A DNA stretch of 64,000 nt, taken from Bog-756 sp963829235 (lineage in GTDB: Bacteria; Actinomycetota; Acidimicrobiia; Acidimicrobiales; RAAP-2). Below the pieces are notes generated by a model. It had not been told where the DNA came from, did no database searches, and worked only from the letters and a program-made list of their open reading frames with translations. A program made the translations under genes and the position numbers. The stretch spans positions 243,981 to 307,980 of the forward strand of contig CAWHIF010000008.1 in NCBI GenBank assembly GCA_963829235.1. The letters run 5' to 3'. Of the stretch, positions 26,029 to 41,301 are shown piece after piece. Positions within the stretch are counted from its first letter, which is position 1. Each line of letters begins with the position of its first letter.

Positions 26029-26715
26029 ATGGACAATCCGAGGGCCGACAAGGTCGCCGTCGTCAACGAGGTTCGGGACCGCCTCGAGGCCTCGGACGCT
26101 GCGGTGCTGACCGAGTACCGCGGCCTGAGCGTGTCCGAGCTGGCTGAGCTGCGCCAAGGGCTGTCCGCCGCCGGCGGGGACTACAAGATCTACAAGAACA
26201 CCCTGGTCCGCTTGGCTATCGCCGACAGCCCGCAGGCCCCGATGCACGACTTTTTGACGGGCCCCACGGCCATTGCGTTCGTGCGCGGGGATGTCAGTGC
26301 GGTAGCCAAGACGCTGCGTGACTTCGCCCGGGGCAATCCGAACCTGATCGTCAAGGGCGGCATGGTCGGAACCGGCGTGCTGTCCGCCAACGACATCGGC
26401 GTGCTGGCCGACCTCCCGTCCCGGGACACGCTGCTGGCCCAGTTCGCCGGCGCCCTGGCGGCACCCATCCAGCAGCTGGCCAGCCTCATCGAGGCGCTTC
26501 CCCGCAATCTGGCCTACGGGCTGTCGGCCCTGATCGACCAGCGACAGGCTTCCGGCGAGGTACTCGAGACCGGCCCGGCTCCCGCAGCCGATGCTGCGGC
26601 AACCGATGCTGCGGCAACCGAGGCACCGGCAACCGAGGCACCGGCCGCCGAGGCACCGGAGACCGAGGCACCGACCGCCGAGGCACCGACGGCCGAGACA
26701 CCGGAGACCGAGTAG
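26029..26715 (+). CDS. rplJ: 50S ribosomal protein L10
   Basis: L10 anchors the L7/L12 stalk. The 228-aa protein starts MDNPRADKVAVVNEVRDRL, with GGAGGG 3 nt upstream. The core includes TEYRGLSVSELAELRQ and YKIYKNTLVRLA. After the C-terminal helix (about residue 180) there is an unusual 38-residue tail of Ala/Thr/Glu/Pro repeats (TEAPATEAPAAEAPE and similar). The longer open frame upstream (from 25936) covers the L10 leader and is not coding. Confidence 0.94.
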   Translation: MDNPRADKVAVVNEVRDRLEASDAAVLTEYRGLSVSELAELRQGLSAAGGDYKIYKNTLVRLAIADSPQAPMHDFLTGPTAIAFVRGDVSAVAKTLRDFARGNPNLIVKGGMVGTGVLSANDIGVLADLPSRDTLLAQFAGALAAPIQQLASLIEALPRNLAYGLSALIDQRQASGEVLETGPAPAADAAATDAAATEAPATEAPAAEAPETEAPTAEAPTAETPETE

Positions 26716-26803
26716 GACCCGGGACCGCCGCCGCGGATCCCGTTCAGTACCACAACCGAGACAACCGACCGAACCCAAGACCAGGAAACAAGGAGTTACG
26801 ACA

Positions 26804-27199
26804 ATGGCAGGCACCCTGACCAAGGACCAGATCCTGGACGGCATCTCCGAGCTGTCCGTCCTCGAGCTGAGCGAGCTGCTCAAGGAATTCGAGGAGCGCT
26901 TCGGCGTGACCGCCGCCGCTCCCGTGGCCGTGGCCGCCGCCGCCCCGGCGGCTGGAGGGGCCGACGCCGGCGGGGGGGAAGAGGAGAAGACCGAATTCGA
27001 CGTGATCCTCACCGCCGCGGGCGACAAGAAGATCCAGGTGATCAAGGAGGTGCGCTCCTTGACCAGTCTCGGCCTGAAGGAGGCAAAAGACCTGGTCGAC
27101 GGGGCTCCCAAGCCGGTGCTGGAGAAGGCCAACAAGGAAGACGCGGAGAAGGCCAAGGCCCAGCTCGAAGGAGCCGGAGCCACCGTCGAACTCAAGTAG
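26804..27199 (+). CDS. rplL: 50S ribosomal protein L7/L12
   Basis: L7/L12 dimers form the stalk that recruits translational GTPases. The 131-aa protein has the N-terminal dimerisation region (LTKDQILDGISELSVLELSELLKEFEE cut here at the key part), an Ala/Gly-rich hinge (about 35-58) and the C-terminal domain with KIQVIKEVRSLTSLGLKEAK and an EGAGATVELK end. AAGGAG lies 7 nt before the ATG. Confidence 0.96.
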   Translation: MAGTLTKDQILDGISELSVLELSELLKEFEERFGVTAAAPVAVAAAAPAAGGADAGGGEEEKTEFDVILTAAGDKKIQVIKEVRSLTSLGLKEAKDLVDGAPKPVLEKANKEDAEKAKAQLEGAGATVELK

Positions 27200-27212
27200 G
27201 ACGACCCCCGGA

Positions 27213-27242
27213 CCCTGGTCACCGCGGTCGCGGTGACCAGGG
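27213..27242 (+). terminator. Strong hairpin after rplL (terminator or attenuator)
   Basis: A perfect 13-bp stem (CCCTGGTCACCGC paired with GCGGTGACCAGGG) with a GGTC loop starts 14 nt after the rplL stop. There is no T-run. Its place matches the partial attenuator known between rplL and rpoB in other bacteria. Confidence 0.55.
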
Positions 27243-27343
27243 AACCGGTCGGTCATGGCAGTTCCGGACCGGGATGCGGCTGGTCCGCACCCCGGTGACG
27301 AGTGGGAAGGTGGCGGCGTGGGACCCGGAAATCGGCGTGTTCC

Positions 27344-27372
27344 TTGACGGCGGACGGCTGGTCTTCTACCGT
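27344..27372 (+). promoter_or_regulatory. rpoB promoter 1
   Basis: TTGACG (27344-27349) and TACCGT (27367-27372) are separated by exactly 17 bp. The leader to rpoB would be about 275 nt. Confidence 0.6.
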
Positions 27373-27407
27373 GTGCAGGCCTGGATCGGGGATTCGCGCC
27401 CTTGGGC

Positions 27408-27436
27408 TTGTGATTCCGTGCGTGTCCGGTTAGGAT
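27408..27436 (+). promoter_or_regulatory. rpoB promoter 2
   Basis: TTGTGA (27408-27413) and TAGGAT (27431-27436) are separated by 17 bp, 64 nt downstream of the first promoter. Two tandem promoters upstream of rpoB are plausible. Confidence 0.6.
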
Positions 27437-27654
27437 AACTGGTTGCCGTGCCTGCTCCTTTTGCCTTCCTCAGTGTTTTGGCTGATTGACGCGCGCCCTG
27501 GCGACCCTTTCCGACCGCTCCGGCGGTAGCTGTCGACCCCTCAGAAGTCCCCGATATGTCCCGAGAAGTGCCCGAGAAGTTCACCCCGAAACGTTGACTC
27601 ACCGCAGTACCCCGTCGTCGCCCCATCCACCATGCAACTGGGAGGAGTAGGCCG

Positions 27655-30600
27655 TTGCCTACACGGTCCAACAGCCCGGAACGTTTTTCATTTGCCAACA
27701 TCGATGAGGCCCTGCCCTTGCCGGACCTCGTCGCCATCCAGCGTGACTCCTTCCAGTGGTTCCTGGACCGGGGTCTGGCCGAGACGTTCAACGACATCAG
27801 CCCGATCGAGGATTTCACCGGCCAGCTGAGCCTCGAGCTGGAGTTCGATCCGACCGACCCCGACCTGCGCCCGCCACCGAAATTCTCGGTGGAGGAGTGC
27901 AAGGAGAAGGACATGACCTACGCCGCGCCCGTCTTCGTGCGGGCCCGGTTCATGAACGCGGGCACGGGCGAGATCAAGGAGCAGACGGTCTTCATGGGGG
28001 ACTTCCCGGTGATGACCGACAAGGGCACCTTCATCGTCAACGGCACCGAGCGGGTCGTGGTGAGCCAGCTGGTCCGTTCGCCGGGGGTCATCTTCCAGCC
28101 CGGACGTGACGCCAAAACCGTGTTCACCGGCACCATCCACCCCTACCGCGGGGAGTGGATCGAATTCGACGTCGAGGCCAAGCCGTCCAAGGACGTCACC
28201 GCCGGCTGCCGCGTGGCCCGCAAGCGCCGGCTCTCGCTGTTCGTCCTGCTCCGCGCCCTCGGCTACGAGGACCAGGCCTTCCTGGAGCGCTTCGTCCGCC
28301 ACTTCGACTTCCTCGAGGGGCAGTGGGAGAAGGAGCAGAATCTGGCTCCGTCACGCGAGGAGGCCCTGCTCGAGATCTACAAGCGGGCCCGTCCCGGGGA
28401 GCCCCTGTCGGTGGAGGCGGCCCGCCAGTACTTCGAGAACGCCTTCTTCAACCCCAAGCGCTATGACCTGACCCGGGTGGGCCGGTACAAGCTCAACCGC
28501 AAGCTCGGACCTGAGATCGAGCGGATCGCCGACATCTTCAAGATCGACCTCGAGCGCCCGTCGCCGACCCAGGGCGTGCTGAGTCCGTCGGAGATCCTGG
28601 CCTCGGCCACCTACATGCTCCACCTGGCCAAGCACATGGCCGACGGCGAATCGACGTACCGGATCGACGATCAGGACCACTTCGCCAACCGCCGGATCCG
28701 CTCGGTGGGCGAGCTCATCCAGAACCAGGTCCGTGTCGGTCTGTCCCGCATGGAGCGGGTGGTCCGCGAGCGGATGACCACCCAGGACGTCGAGGCCATC
28801 ACCCCGCAGACCCTGATCAACATCCGGCCGGTGGTGGCCGCGGTCAAGGAGTTCTTCGGGACCAGCCAGCTGAGCCAGTTCATGGACCAGAACAACCCGC
28901 TGTCCGGGCTGGCCCACAAGCGCCGACTGTCGGCACTCGGGCCGGGCGGCCTCTCCCGCGAGCGTGCGGGCTTCGAGGTCCGTGACGTGCACACCTCCCA
29001 CTACGGCCGCATGTGCCCGATCGAGACCCCGGAGGGCCCGAACATCGGCCTCATCGGCTCGCTGGCCACGTACGCCCGGGTCAACGAGTACGGATTCATC
29101 GAGACCCCCTACCGCAAGGTGGTCGACGGCCAGGTGACCAAGGAGATCCTCTACCTGGCCGCCGACGAGGAGGAGGAGCACGTCATCGCCCAGGCCTCCG
29201 CGGCGCTGGACGACGGCGGCCGGTTCACCGAGGAGAAGGTGCTCGTCCGGCGGGGTCCCCAGGGGACCGGCGTGCGGGTGGGTGCGACGACGACGTCGTA
29301 CGGCACCACCTCGGAGATCGACTTCGTCCCCCCGGCCGAGGTCGACCTGATGGACGTGTCCCCGAAGCAGATCGTGTCGGTGTCCACCGCCCTCATCCCC
29401 TTCGTCGAGCACGACGACGCCAACCGGGCCCTGATGGGCGCCAACATGCAGAAGCAGGCCGTTCCGCTGGTGGTCCCCGAGGCCCCCTACATCGGCACCG
29501 GGGTCGAGGCCCGGGCCGCCCGCGACGCGGGCGACGTGGTCCTGGCCGAAGGCGAGGGAACCGTGGTCGACGTCTCCGGCGACCAGATCACCGTCGAGTA
29601 CAAGGCGGGCACCAAGGACCGGAACGGCAACGTGCTGGCCAAGAAGGTCTACCGACTGGCCAAGTTCCGCCGCTCCAACCAGAACACCGCCATCAACCAG
29701 AAGGTGATCGTCGAGGAGGGCCAGAAGGTCTCGGCCGGTGACGTGCTGGCCGACGGTCCGGCCACCCACAACGGCGAGCTCGCCCTGGGCAAGAACCTCC
29801 TGGTGGCCTTCATGCCGTGGGAGGGCTACAACTACGAGGACGCCATCATCCTGTCCGAGCGCCTGGTGAAGGACGACGTGCTCACGTCGATCCACATCGA
29901 GGAGCACGAGGTGGACGCCCGCGACACCAAGTTGGGGGCCGAGGAGATCACTCGGGACATCCCCAACCTGTCCGAGGAGATCCTGGCCGATCTCGACGAG
30001 CGTGGCATCATCCGCATCGGGGCCGAGGTGGGCCCGGGCGACGTGCTGGTCGGCAAGGTCACCCCCAAGGGCGAGACCGAGCAGACCCCGGAGGAGAGGC
30101 TGCTGCGGGCCATCTTCGGCGAGAAGGCCCGTGAGGTCCGTGACACCTCGTTGAAGGTTCCCCACGGGGAGCAGGGAACGGTCATCGACGTGCGGGTGTT
30201 CTCCCGCGACGATGCCCACGAGCTGCCGCCCGGGGTGGAGCAGCTGGTCCGTGTCTACGTGGCCCAGAAGCGCAAGATCTCCGAGGGCGACAAGCTGGCC
30301 GGCCGCCACGGGAACAAGGGGGTCATCTCGAAGATCCTCCCCATCGAGGACATGCCGTTCCAGGCGGACGGCACCCCGGTCGACATCATCCTCAACCCGT
30401 TGGGGGTGCCCAGCCGGATGAACGTCGGCCAGGTGCTCGAGTCCCATCTCGGCTACGCCGCCCGTTGGGGCTGGGAGGGCGCCGGTGAGGTCGCCCGACC
30501 CGCCGCTGCGAGGCACGGAGACGAAGACCCGTCCGCGCACCAACCCTGCGGTATGGGTGTCCACGCCCGTCTTCGACGGCGCCCACTGGGACGAGGAGGC

Positions 30601-31230
30601 CGACGCCGGCCGCCACCCGACGATCCAGCAGATCTTCCGCCGCCTCAATCCTGACGGGGTCGATGGCGACGTGCAGGTGACCGACGACGGGAAGTCGACG
30701 CTCTACAACGGCCGCACCGGGGAGAAGTACGACAACCCGATCTCGGTCGGCTACGTGTACATCCTCAAACTCCACCACCTGGTGGACGACAAGATCCACG
30801 CCCGGTCGACCGGTCCGTACTCCATGATCACCCAGCAGCCTCTGGGTGGGAAGGCCCAGTTCGGTGGACAGCGCTTCGGGGAGATGGAGGTGTGGGCCCT
30901 CGAGGCCTTCGGCGCCGCCTATGCGCTCCAGGAGCTCCTGACCATCAAGTCGGACGACGTCCTCGGTCGGGTGAAGGTCTACGAGGCCATCGTGAAGGGC
31001 GAGAACATCCCCGAGCCGGGGATACCGGAAAGCTTCAAGGTGCTCATCAAAGAGATGCAGTCGCTGTGCCTCGACGTCGAAGTCCTGGCACCGAGTGGAG
31101 AAGAGATCGAGATGCGAGAGCTTGACGAGGACGTGTTCCGCACGGCCGAGGAGCTCGGCATCGACATCAGCCGGCCCGAACGCGGGTCGGACGAGGAAGA
31201 CGCACGCCGCGCCGCGGAAAGGGGCTTCTG

Positions 31231-31231
<1 letters not shown>
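27655..31231 (+). CDS. rpoB: DNA-directed RNA polymerase beta subunit (one apparent frame break)
   Basis: RpoB forms one half of the polymerase active-site cleft. A TTG start at 27655 is preceded by GGGAGGAG. The first frame runs to about 30490, then coding continues one frame over to the TGA at 31231 (about 1190 aa in all). The break falls at GTCG (30490-30493), where Val GTC or GTG is expected, before PDPPLRGTETKTRP. The rifampicin pocket (about residues 401-440) has the sensitive-type residues in SQFMDQNNP, HKRRLSALG. The stop overlaps the rpoC start by one base. I treat the break as a consensus fault. Confidence 0.95.
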
Positions 31232-35313
<4,082 letters not shown>

Positions 35314-35394
35314 CGAGACGGGGGCCCGAGTCCGGCCCGAGGGGCCGGGCCGTCCCCGTCGCCGTCCGGGTAAGCTGGCACGGTCGTCCCGCGC

Positions 35395-35423
35395 TTGCCC
35401 GGCAGGCAGGGATGCCGTAGCAT
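35395..35423 (+). promoter_or_regulatory. str operon promoter
   Basis: TTGCCC (35395-35400) and TAGCAT (35418-35423) are spaced by 17 bp, 114 nt upstream of rpsL, after the rpoC stop. Confidence 0.55.
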
Positions 35424-35536
35424 TAGTTCTTTGCGGCTGCGCGCCGAACGGTAGTTCCTGCCCGCCCGCAGCCAGCTGAAGCAGCGCCTGATGAAGTCCT
35501 GAAGCATCCCCGCAGTCCACAACGTAGAGGTAACGC

Positions 35537-35908
35537 GTGCCCACGATCTCCCAGCTCGTCCGCAAAGGCCGGGCTACCAAGCCGACCAAGTCGAAGACCC
35601 CGGCCCTCCGGGGTGCACCCCAGCGACGGGGCGTGTGCACCCGCGTCTACACCCACACCCCGAAGAAGCCGAACTCGGCGCTGCGCAAGGTGGCCCGGGT
35701 CCGCCTGACCAGCGGTCTCGAGGTGACCGCCTACATCCCGGGCGAGGGCCACAACCTTCAGGAGCACTCCATCGTGCTGGTCCGCGGTGGCCGGGTGAAG
35801 GACCTGCCCGGAGTCCGCTACAAGGTGATCCGGGGCACGCTCGATGCGTCGGGTGTGCGTGAGCGGAATCAGGCCCGCAGCCGCTACGGCGCCAAGAAGG
35901 AGTCCTGA
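35537..35908 (+). CDS. rpsL: 30S ribosomal protein S12
   Basis: S12 shapes the decoding centre. The 123-aa protein starts with GTG and reads PTISQLVRKGR. The streptomycin-determining lysines are wild type: HTPKKPNSALRKV (Lys43 region) and PGVRYKVIRG (Lys88 region). AGAGGTAA precedes the start. It leads the str operon rpsL-rpsG-fusA-tuf. Confidence 0.97.
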   Translation: MPTISQLVRKGRATKPTKSKTPALRGAPQRRGVCTRVYTHTPKKPNSALRKVARVRLTSGLEVTAYIPGEGHNLQEHSIVLVRGGRVKDLPGVRYKVIRGTLDASGVRERNQARSRYGAKKES

Positions 35909-35909
35909 G

Positions 35910-36380
35910 GTGCCCCGCAAAGGTCCTGCCGTCCGCCGTGAGCTCATGCCCGATCCCGTCTACCACTCGGTGCTGGTCACCCAGGTGGTCAACCGGGTGC
36001 TGAGCCGGGGTAAGCGCACCCTGGCCGAGCGCATCGTCTACGACGCCCTGTCCGACGTGGCGGAGAAGTCGGGGAACGACCCGGTGGCCGTCTTGAAGAA
36101 GGCGGTGGAGAACACCCGTCCCGAGCTCGAGGTCCGCAGCCGTCGGGTCGGTGGCGCCACCTACCAGGTGCCCGTCGAGGTCCGACCCCGTCGGGCCACG
36201 ACGCTGTCCATCCGTTGGCTGGTCGGGTACTCCCAGCAGCGTCGCGAGAAGACCATGGCCGAGCGCCTGTCCAACGAGATCCGCGACGCGGCCAACGGCA
36301 TCGGAGCCGCGGCCAAGCGCCGCGAAGACCTGCACAAGATGGCCGAGTCCAACAAGGCCTTCGCCCACTACCGCTGGTAG
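35910..36380 (+). CDS. rpsG: 30S ribosomal protein S7
   Basis: S7 nucleates the 30S head and contacts E-site tRNA. The 156-aa protein is complete and starts with GTG one base after the rpsL stop, with AAGGAG inside the rpsL end as ribosome binding site. The typical MPRKGPAVRRELMPDPVY start and the end NKAFAHYRW are present. The upstream extension of the open frame overlaps rpsL and is not used. Confidence 0.97.
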   Translation: MPRKGPAVRRELMPDPVYHSVLVTQVVNRVLSRGKRTLAERIVYDALSDVAEKSGNDPVAVLKKAVENTRPELEVRSRRVGGATYQVPVEVRPRRATTLSIRWLVGYSQQRREKTMAERLSNEIRDAANGIGAAAKRREDLHKMAESNKAFAHYRW

Positions 36381-36451
36381 GGAAGGGCCCACGGGGCCCC
36401 CGCTCCGGCAGCGGGCACGACCGACAAGTACTACCCGAGAGCTGATCAATC

Positions 36452-38546
36452 ATGGCTGAAGCAACCACCCGCCACCATCCCCTGGCCAAGACCCGCAACA
36501 TCGGGATCATGGCCCATATCGACGCGGGCAAGACCACGACCACCGAGCGGATCCTCTACTACACGGGCAAGAACTACAAGATCGGCGAGGTCCACGAGGG
36601 CGCGGCCACCATGGACTGGATGGTCCAGGAGCAGGAGCGGGGCATCACCATCACCTCGGCCGCCACCACCTGCATGTGGCGGGACACGGTCATCAACATC
36701 ATCGACACCCCCGGCCACGTCGACTTCACCGTCGAGGTCGAGCGCTCCCTGCGGGTGCTCGACGGTGCCGTGGCCGTGTTCGACGCGGTGGCCGGGGTCG
36801 AGCCCCAGACCGAGACGGTGTGGCGGCAGGCCGACAAGTACGCGGTCCCCCGGATGTGCTTCATCAACAAGATGGACCGGACCGGGGCCGACTTCGACCA
36901 GTGCGTCGAGATGATCAAGGACCGCCTGGACGCCACCGTGGCCGTCATCCAGCTGCCCATCGGCTCGGAGGGGGACTTCCGGGGCGTGGTCGACCTGGTG
37001 CACATGCGGGCCCTGGTATGGGACGACGGCATGGGCGAGGAGTGGGCGGAGGAGGAGATCCCCGTCGAGCTCAAGGCGAAGGCCGAGGAGGCCCTCCACC
37101 AGCTCATCGACGTGGTCTCCAACCACGACGACACCATCATGGAGAAGTACCTGGGGGATGAGGAGATCACCCCCGAGGACCTCCAGCGGGCCATCCGCAC
37201 GGTCACCCTGGGGAGCCATGCCGTCCCCATCCTGTGCGGCTCCGCCTTCAAGAACAAGGGCGTCCAGCCCATGCTGGACGCGGTGGTCGACTACCTTCCG
37301 AGCCCGCTGGACATCCCGCCGACCATGGGCACCGTCCCCCGCAAGGAGGGGGTCACCGTCGAGCGCCCGCCCGACGACACCGCCCCGTTCGCCGCCCTGG
37401 CCTTCAAGGTCATGACCGACCCCTTCGTGGGGAAGCTCACCTACCTGCGGGTGTACTCCGGGACCCTGACCAAGGGCTCGGGCGTGCTCAACTCCACCAA
37501 GGACCGCAAGGAGCGGATCGGCCGCATCCTGCAGATGCACGCCAACTCCCGGGAGGACCTCGACGTCACCTACGCCGGCGACATCATCGCCGCGGTGGGG
37601 CTCAAGCAGACCACCACCGGGGACACCCTGTGCGATCCCGACAATCAGGTGGTGCTCGAGTCCCTGACCTTCCCCGAGCCGGTGATCCACGTGGCCGTCG
37701 AGCCGAAGACCAAGGCTGACCAGGACAAGCTGTCGAGGGCCCTGTTCTCGCTGTCCGAGGAGGACCCGACCTTCCGGGTCCAGTCGGACGAGGAGACCGG
37801 CCAGACGGTCATCTCGGGGATGGGCGAGCTCCACCTCGAGGTGCTGGTGGACCGGATGATGCGGGAGTTCAACGTCGACGCCAACGTGGGCAAGCCCCAG
37901 GTGGCCTACCGCGAGACGATCCGCAAGAAGGTCGAGAAGGTCGAGTACCGCCACGTGCGCCAGACCGGCGGCAAGGGCCAGTACGGCCACGTGGTGATCA
38001 CCGTGGAGCCGAATCCCGGCAAGGGGTACGAGTTCGAGGACAAGATCACCGGCGGGGTCATCCCGAAGGAGTACATCCCCTCGGTCGACCAGGGCATGCG
38101 GGAGGCACTGACCGCCGGGGTGCTGGCCGGGTATCCCACCGTGGACATCAAGGTGACCCTGACCTACGGCTCGTACCACGACGTCGACTCCTCGGAGATG
38201 GCCTTCAAGATCGCCGGTTCGATGGCCATCAAGAAGGCTGCCCACCTGGCCGACCCCGTCCTGCTCGAGCCGGTGATGGCCGTCGAGGTGACCACCCCGG
38301 AGGACTACATGGGCGACGTGATCGGCGACCTCTCCGCCCGGCGGGGCAAGGTCGAGGGGATGGAGCAGCGGGGGAACAGCCATATCGTCCGGGCACAGGT
38401 ACCGCTGAGCGACATGTTCGGCTACGCTACCGACCTGCGCTCGCGCACTCAGGGCCGGGCGACGTACTCGATGCAGTTCCATGCGTACAACGAGGTCCCT
38501 GAGTCGATCGCCAAGGAGATCATCGCCAAGGCGCGGCGGAGAGTAG
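36452..38546 (+). CDS. fusA: Elongation factor G (frame break in last codons)
   Basis: EF-G drives translocation with GTP hydrolysis. The G domain motifs are AHIDAGKTTTTE, DTPGHVDF and NKMD. The protein is 697 aa if one extra base is ignored. Just before the stop, CGGC (38534-38537) stands where an Arg codon CGG or CGC is expected. Removing one base restores the usual end ARGE and the TAG at 38544-38546. As written, the frame would run on to 38818, through the intergenic region and into tuf, which is not credible. Confidence 0.94.
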
Positions 38547-38607
38547 GGCGGCATTCGACCGGGGATCACCCCAGGTCGCAGCCGCAGATGTACCAGTCAC
38601 ACCCATG

Positions 38608-38641
38608 CAGTACTCACGACAAGTCAGTACTCACGACAAGT
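38608..38641 (+). repeat. 17-bp perfect tandem repeat between fusA and tuf
   Basis: Two adjacent identical copies of CAGTACTCACGACAAGT lie in the fusA-tuf gap. This could be a regulatory direct repeat, or a local duplication in the assembly, since frame faults begin in this area. Confidence 0.7.
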
Positions 38642-38744
38642 AAGCGCATCACCACCGTTACACGAGGAATGACGACAGGCATCCGCCTGCGTCGTGGCGG
38701 GCCCGAGGGGGTACCGTCCGAGATCAGGGAGCATTACCCCAGCC

Positions 38745-39934
<1,190 letters not shown>

Positions 39935-39975
39935 TCCGGCCGCCGCAACCCCATCCACGAGAGGACACCGTTCCC

Positions 39976-40305
39976 ATGGCCGCAGAGGGCCCCCGACAGA
40001 AGATCCGGATCCGCCTGAAGGCCTACGATCACGAAATTCTCGACCAGTCGACCGAGAAGATCGTCCAGACCGTGCTCCGGACCCAGGCCAAGGTGCTGGG
40101 TCCGGTGCCCCTGCCCACCGAGAAGCACCGCTACACGGTGGTCCGGTCGCCCCACAAGTACAAGGACAGCCGGGAGCACTTCGAGATGCGGGTCCACAAG
40201 CGCCTGGTGGACATCGTGGAGCACACCCCGAAGACGGTGGACTCGCTCCAGCGGCTCGACCTTCCGGCTGGGGTGGACATCGAGATCAAGATCCAGACCG
40301 TCTAG
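39976..40305 (+). CDS. rpsJ: 30S ribosomal protein S10
   Basis: S10 is a 30S head protein and NusE in antitermination. The 109-aa protein is intact: QKIRIRLKAYDHEILDQSTEKIVQT, then the loop and a DIEIKIQTV end. AGAGGA lies before the ATG. In actinobacteria rpsJ usually leads the S10 operon; here a promoter lies after it, before rplC. Confidence 0.96.
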   Translation: MAAEGPRQKIRIRLKAYDHEILDQSTEKIVQTVLRTQAKVLGPVPLPTEKHRYTVVRSPHKYKDSREHFEMRVHKRLVDIVEHTPKTVDSLQRLDLPAGVDIEIKIQTV

Positions 40306-40350
40306 GGCAGACGCTCCCGTCCGGGCGGCGTCTCGACCGCCCGACCCCCG

Positions 40351-40379
40351 TTGTCACCGCCGGCGTGATGGTATATAGT
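40351..40379 (+). promoter_or_regulatory. Strong promoter upstream of rplC
   Basis: TTGTCA (40351-40356) and TATAGT (40374-40379) are spaced by 17 bp. This is the closest match to a sigma70 consensus in the window. Confidence 0.65.
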
Positions 40380-40474
40380 CACCAGTCGGCCTGATTCCGG
40401 GTCAACCCATGTGAGAAGGACGTGTTCGAGCGCCCGCGGTAGGACGGCGGGGACCTCGGACCAAACCAGGCGAG

Positions 40475-40504
40475 CGCTCCGCTCGGGATCCTCCGAGCGG
40501 AGCG
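40475..40504 (+). promoter_or_regulatory. Perfect hairpin in the rplC leader
   Basis: A 12-bp perfect stem (CGCTCCGCTCGG paired with CCGAGCGGAGCG) with loop GATCCT lies in the leader downstream of the promoter. There is no T-run. By analogy with the E. coli S10 leader it might be a ribosomal-protein-responsive structure; that link is inference. Confidence 0.5.
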
Positions 40505-40638
40505 TCTGCGTGCATGCCGATGCCAATCGAGGCCGCGGCGGTGTCTGCAGAGCAGGGAGTACAGCAGTTGAGTGTGCAGCAACCGATCCACGCCGGCCGG
40601 TGTCGATCGGAACGAAGAGTCGAGATGGAGAAGCTCCA

Positions 40639-41301
40639 GTGGCCACCAGGGCGATCGTGGGCGAAAAAGTTGGAATGACCCAGATCTGGGACGATCAGAA
40701 CCGGGCGATACCGGTGACGATGGTGCGCGTGGCGCCGATCCGGGTCGTGCAGGTCAAGACGCCCGGATCGTGAGGGCTACTCGGCGCTGCAGGTGACCTG
40801 GGGCCACCGGCGGAGCTCCACGCTGACCAAGCCGGAGCAGGGCCATTTCGACAAGGCCGGCGTCGACCCGGGCCGGCAACTGGTCGAGCTTCGACTGGAC
40901 GACGCCTCCGAGTACGAGGTCGGCCAGCAGCTGACCGCCGATCTCCTCCAGGCCGGCGAGCTGGTGGACGCCATCGCCGTCTCCAAGGGCAAGGGCTTCG
41001 CCGGCGGGATGAAGCGGCACAACTTCAAGGGTCAGGGTGCCTCGCACGGCAACCACAAGAAGCACCGCTCACCCGGATCCATCGGCGCCTGCGCCACCCC
41101 GTCCCGGGTGTTCAAGGGAACCCGGATGGCCGGGCAGGATGGGTGGCCAGCAGGTCACCACGCTCAATCTCGAGATCGTCCAGGCCGACTCGGAGCGGGA
41201 GCTGATCCTGGTCAAAGGGGCCGTGCCCGGGCCCGAGGGGCGGCATCGTGGTCCTGCGGGACGCCATCAAGGCGCCGCTGGTCAAGGGAGGAAAGGCCTG
41301 A
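40639..41301 (+). CDS. rplC: 50S ribosomal protein L3 (three frame breaks)
   Basis: L3 is an early-assembly 50S protein near the peptidyl transferase centre. GTG start at 40639, reading ATRAIVGEKVGMTQIWDD. Coding passes through three frames: to about 40770 (TCGT, Ser wobble doublet), to about 41139, to 41241 (GGGC, Gly wobble doublet), ending at TGA 41299-41301. Corrected length is 219 aa. KGKGFAGGMKRHNFKGQGASHG and HRSPGSIGACATPSRVFKG are unmistakable. The stop overlaps the rplD ATG by one base. Confidence 0.92.

Larger units (their letters stand above)
27200..27654 (+). other. 455-bp region between rplL and rpoB
   Basis: No gene is seen. The region holds a strong hairpin directly after rplL and two good sigma70-like promoters, all annotated separately. 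The rest is leader sequence ending in a GGGAGGAG ribosome binding site. Confidence 0.6.
40306..40638 (+). other. 333-bp leader region between rpsJ and rplC
   Basis: No gene is seen. The region holds an excellent promoter and a 12-bp perfect hairpin (both annotated). The leader from the promoter to rplC is about 250 nt. Confidence 0.6.

Noticed and set aside
28351..30648. 765-aa open frame antisense to rpoB
   Set aside because: A shadow of rpoB with no recognisable protein features.
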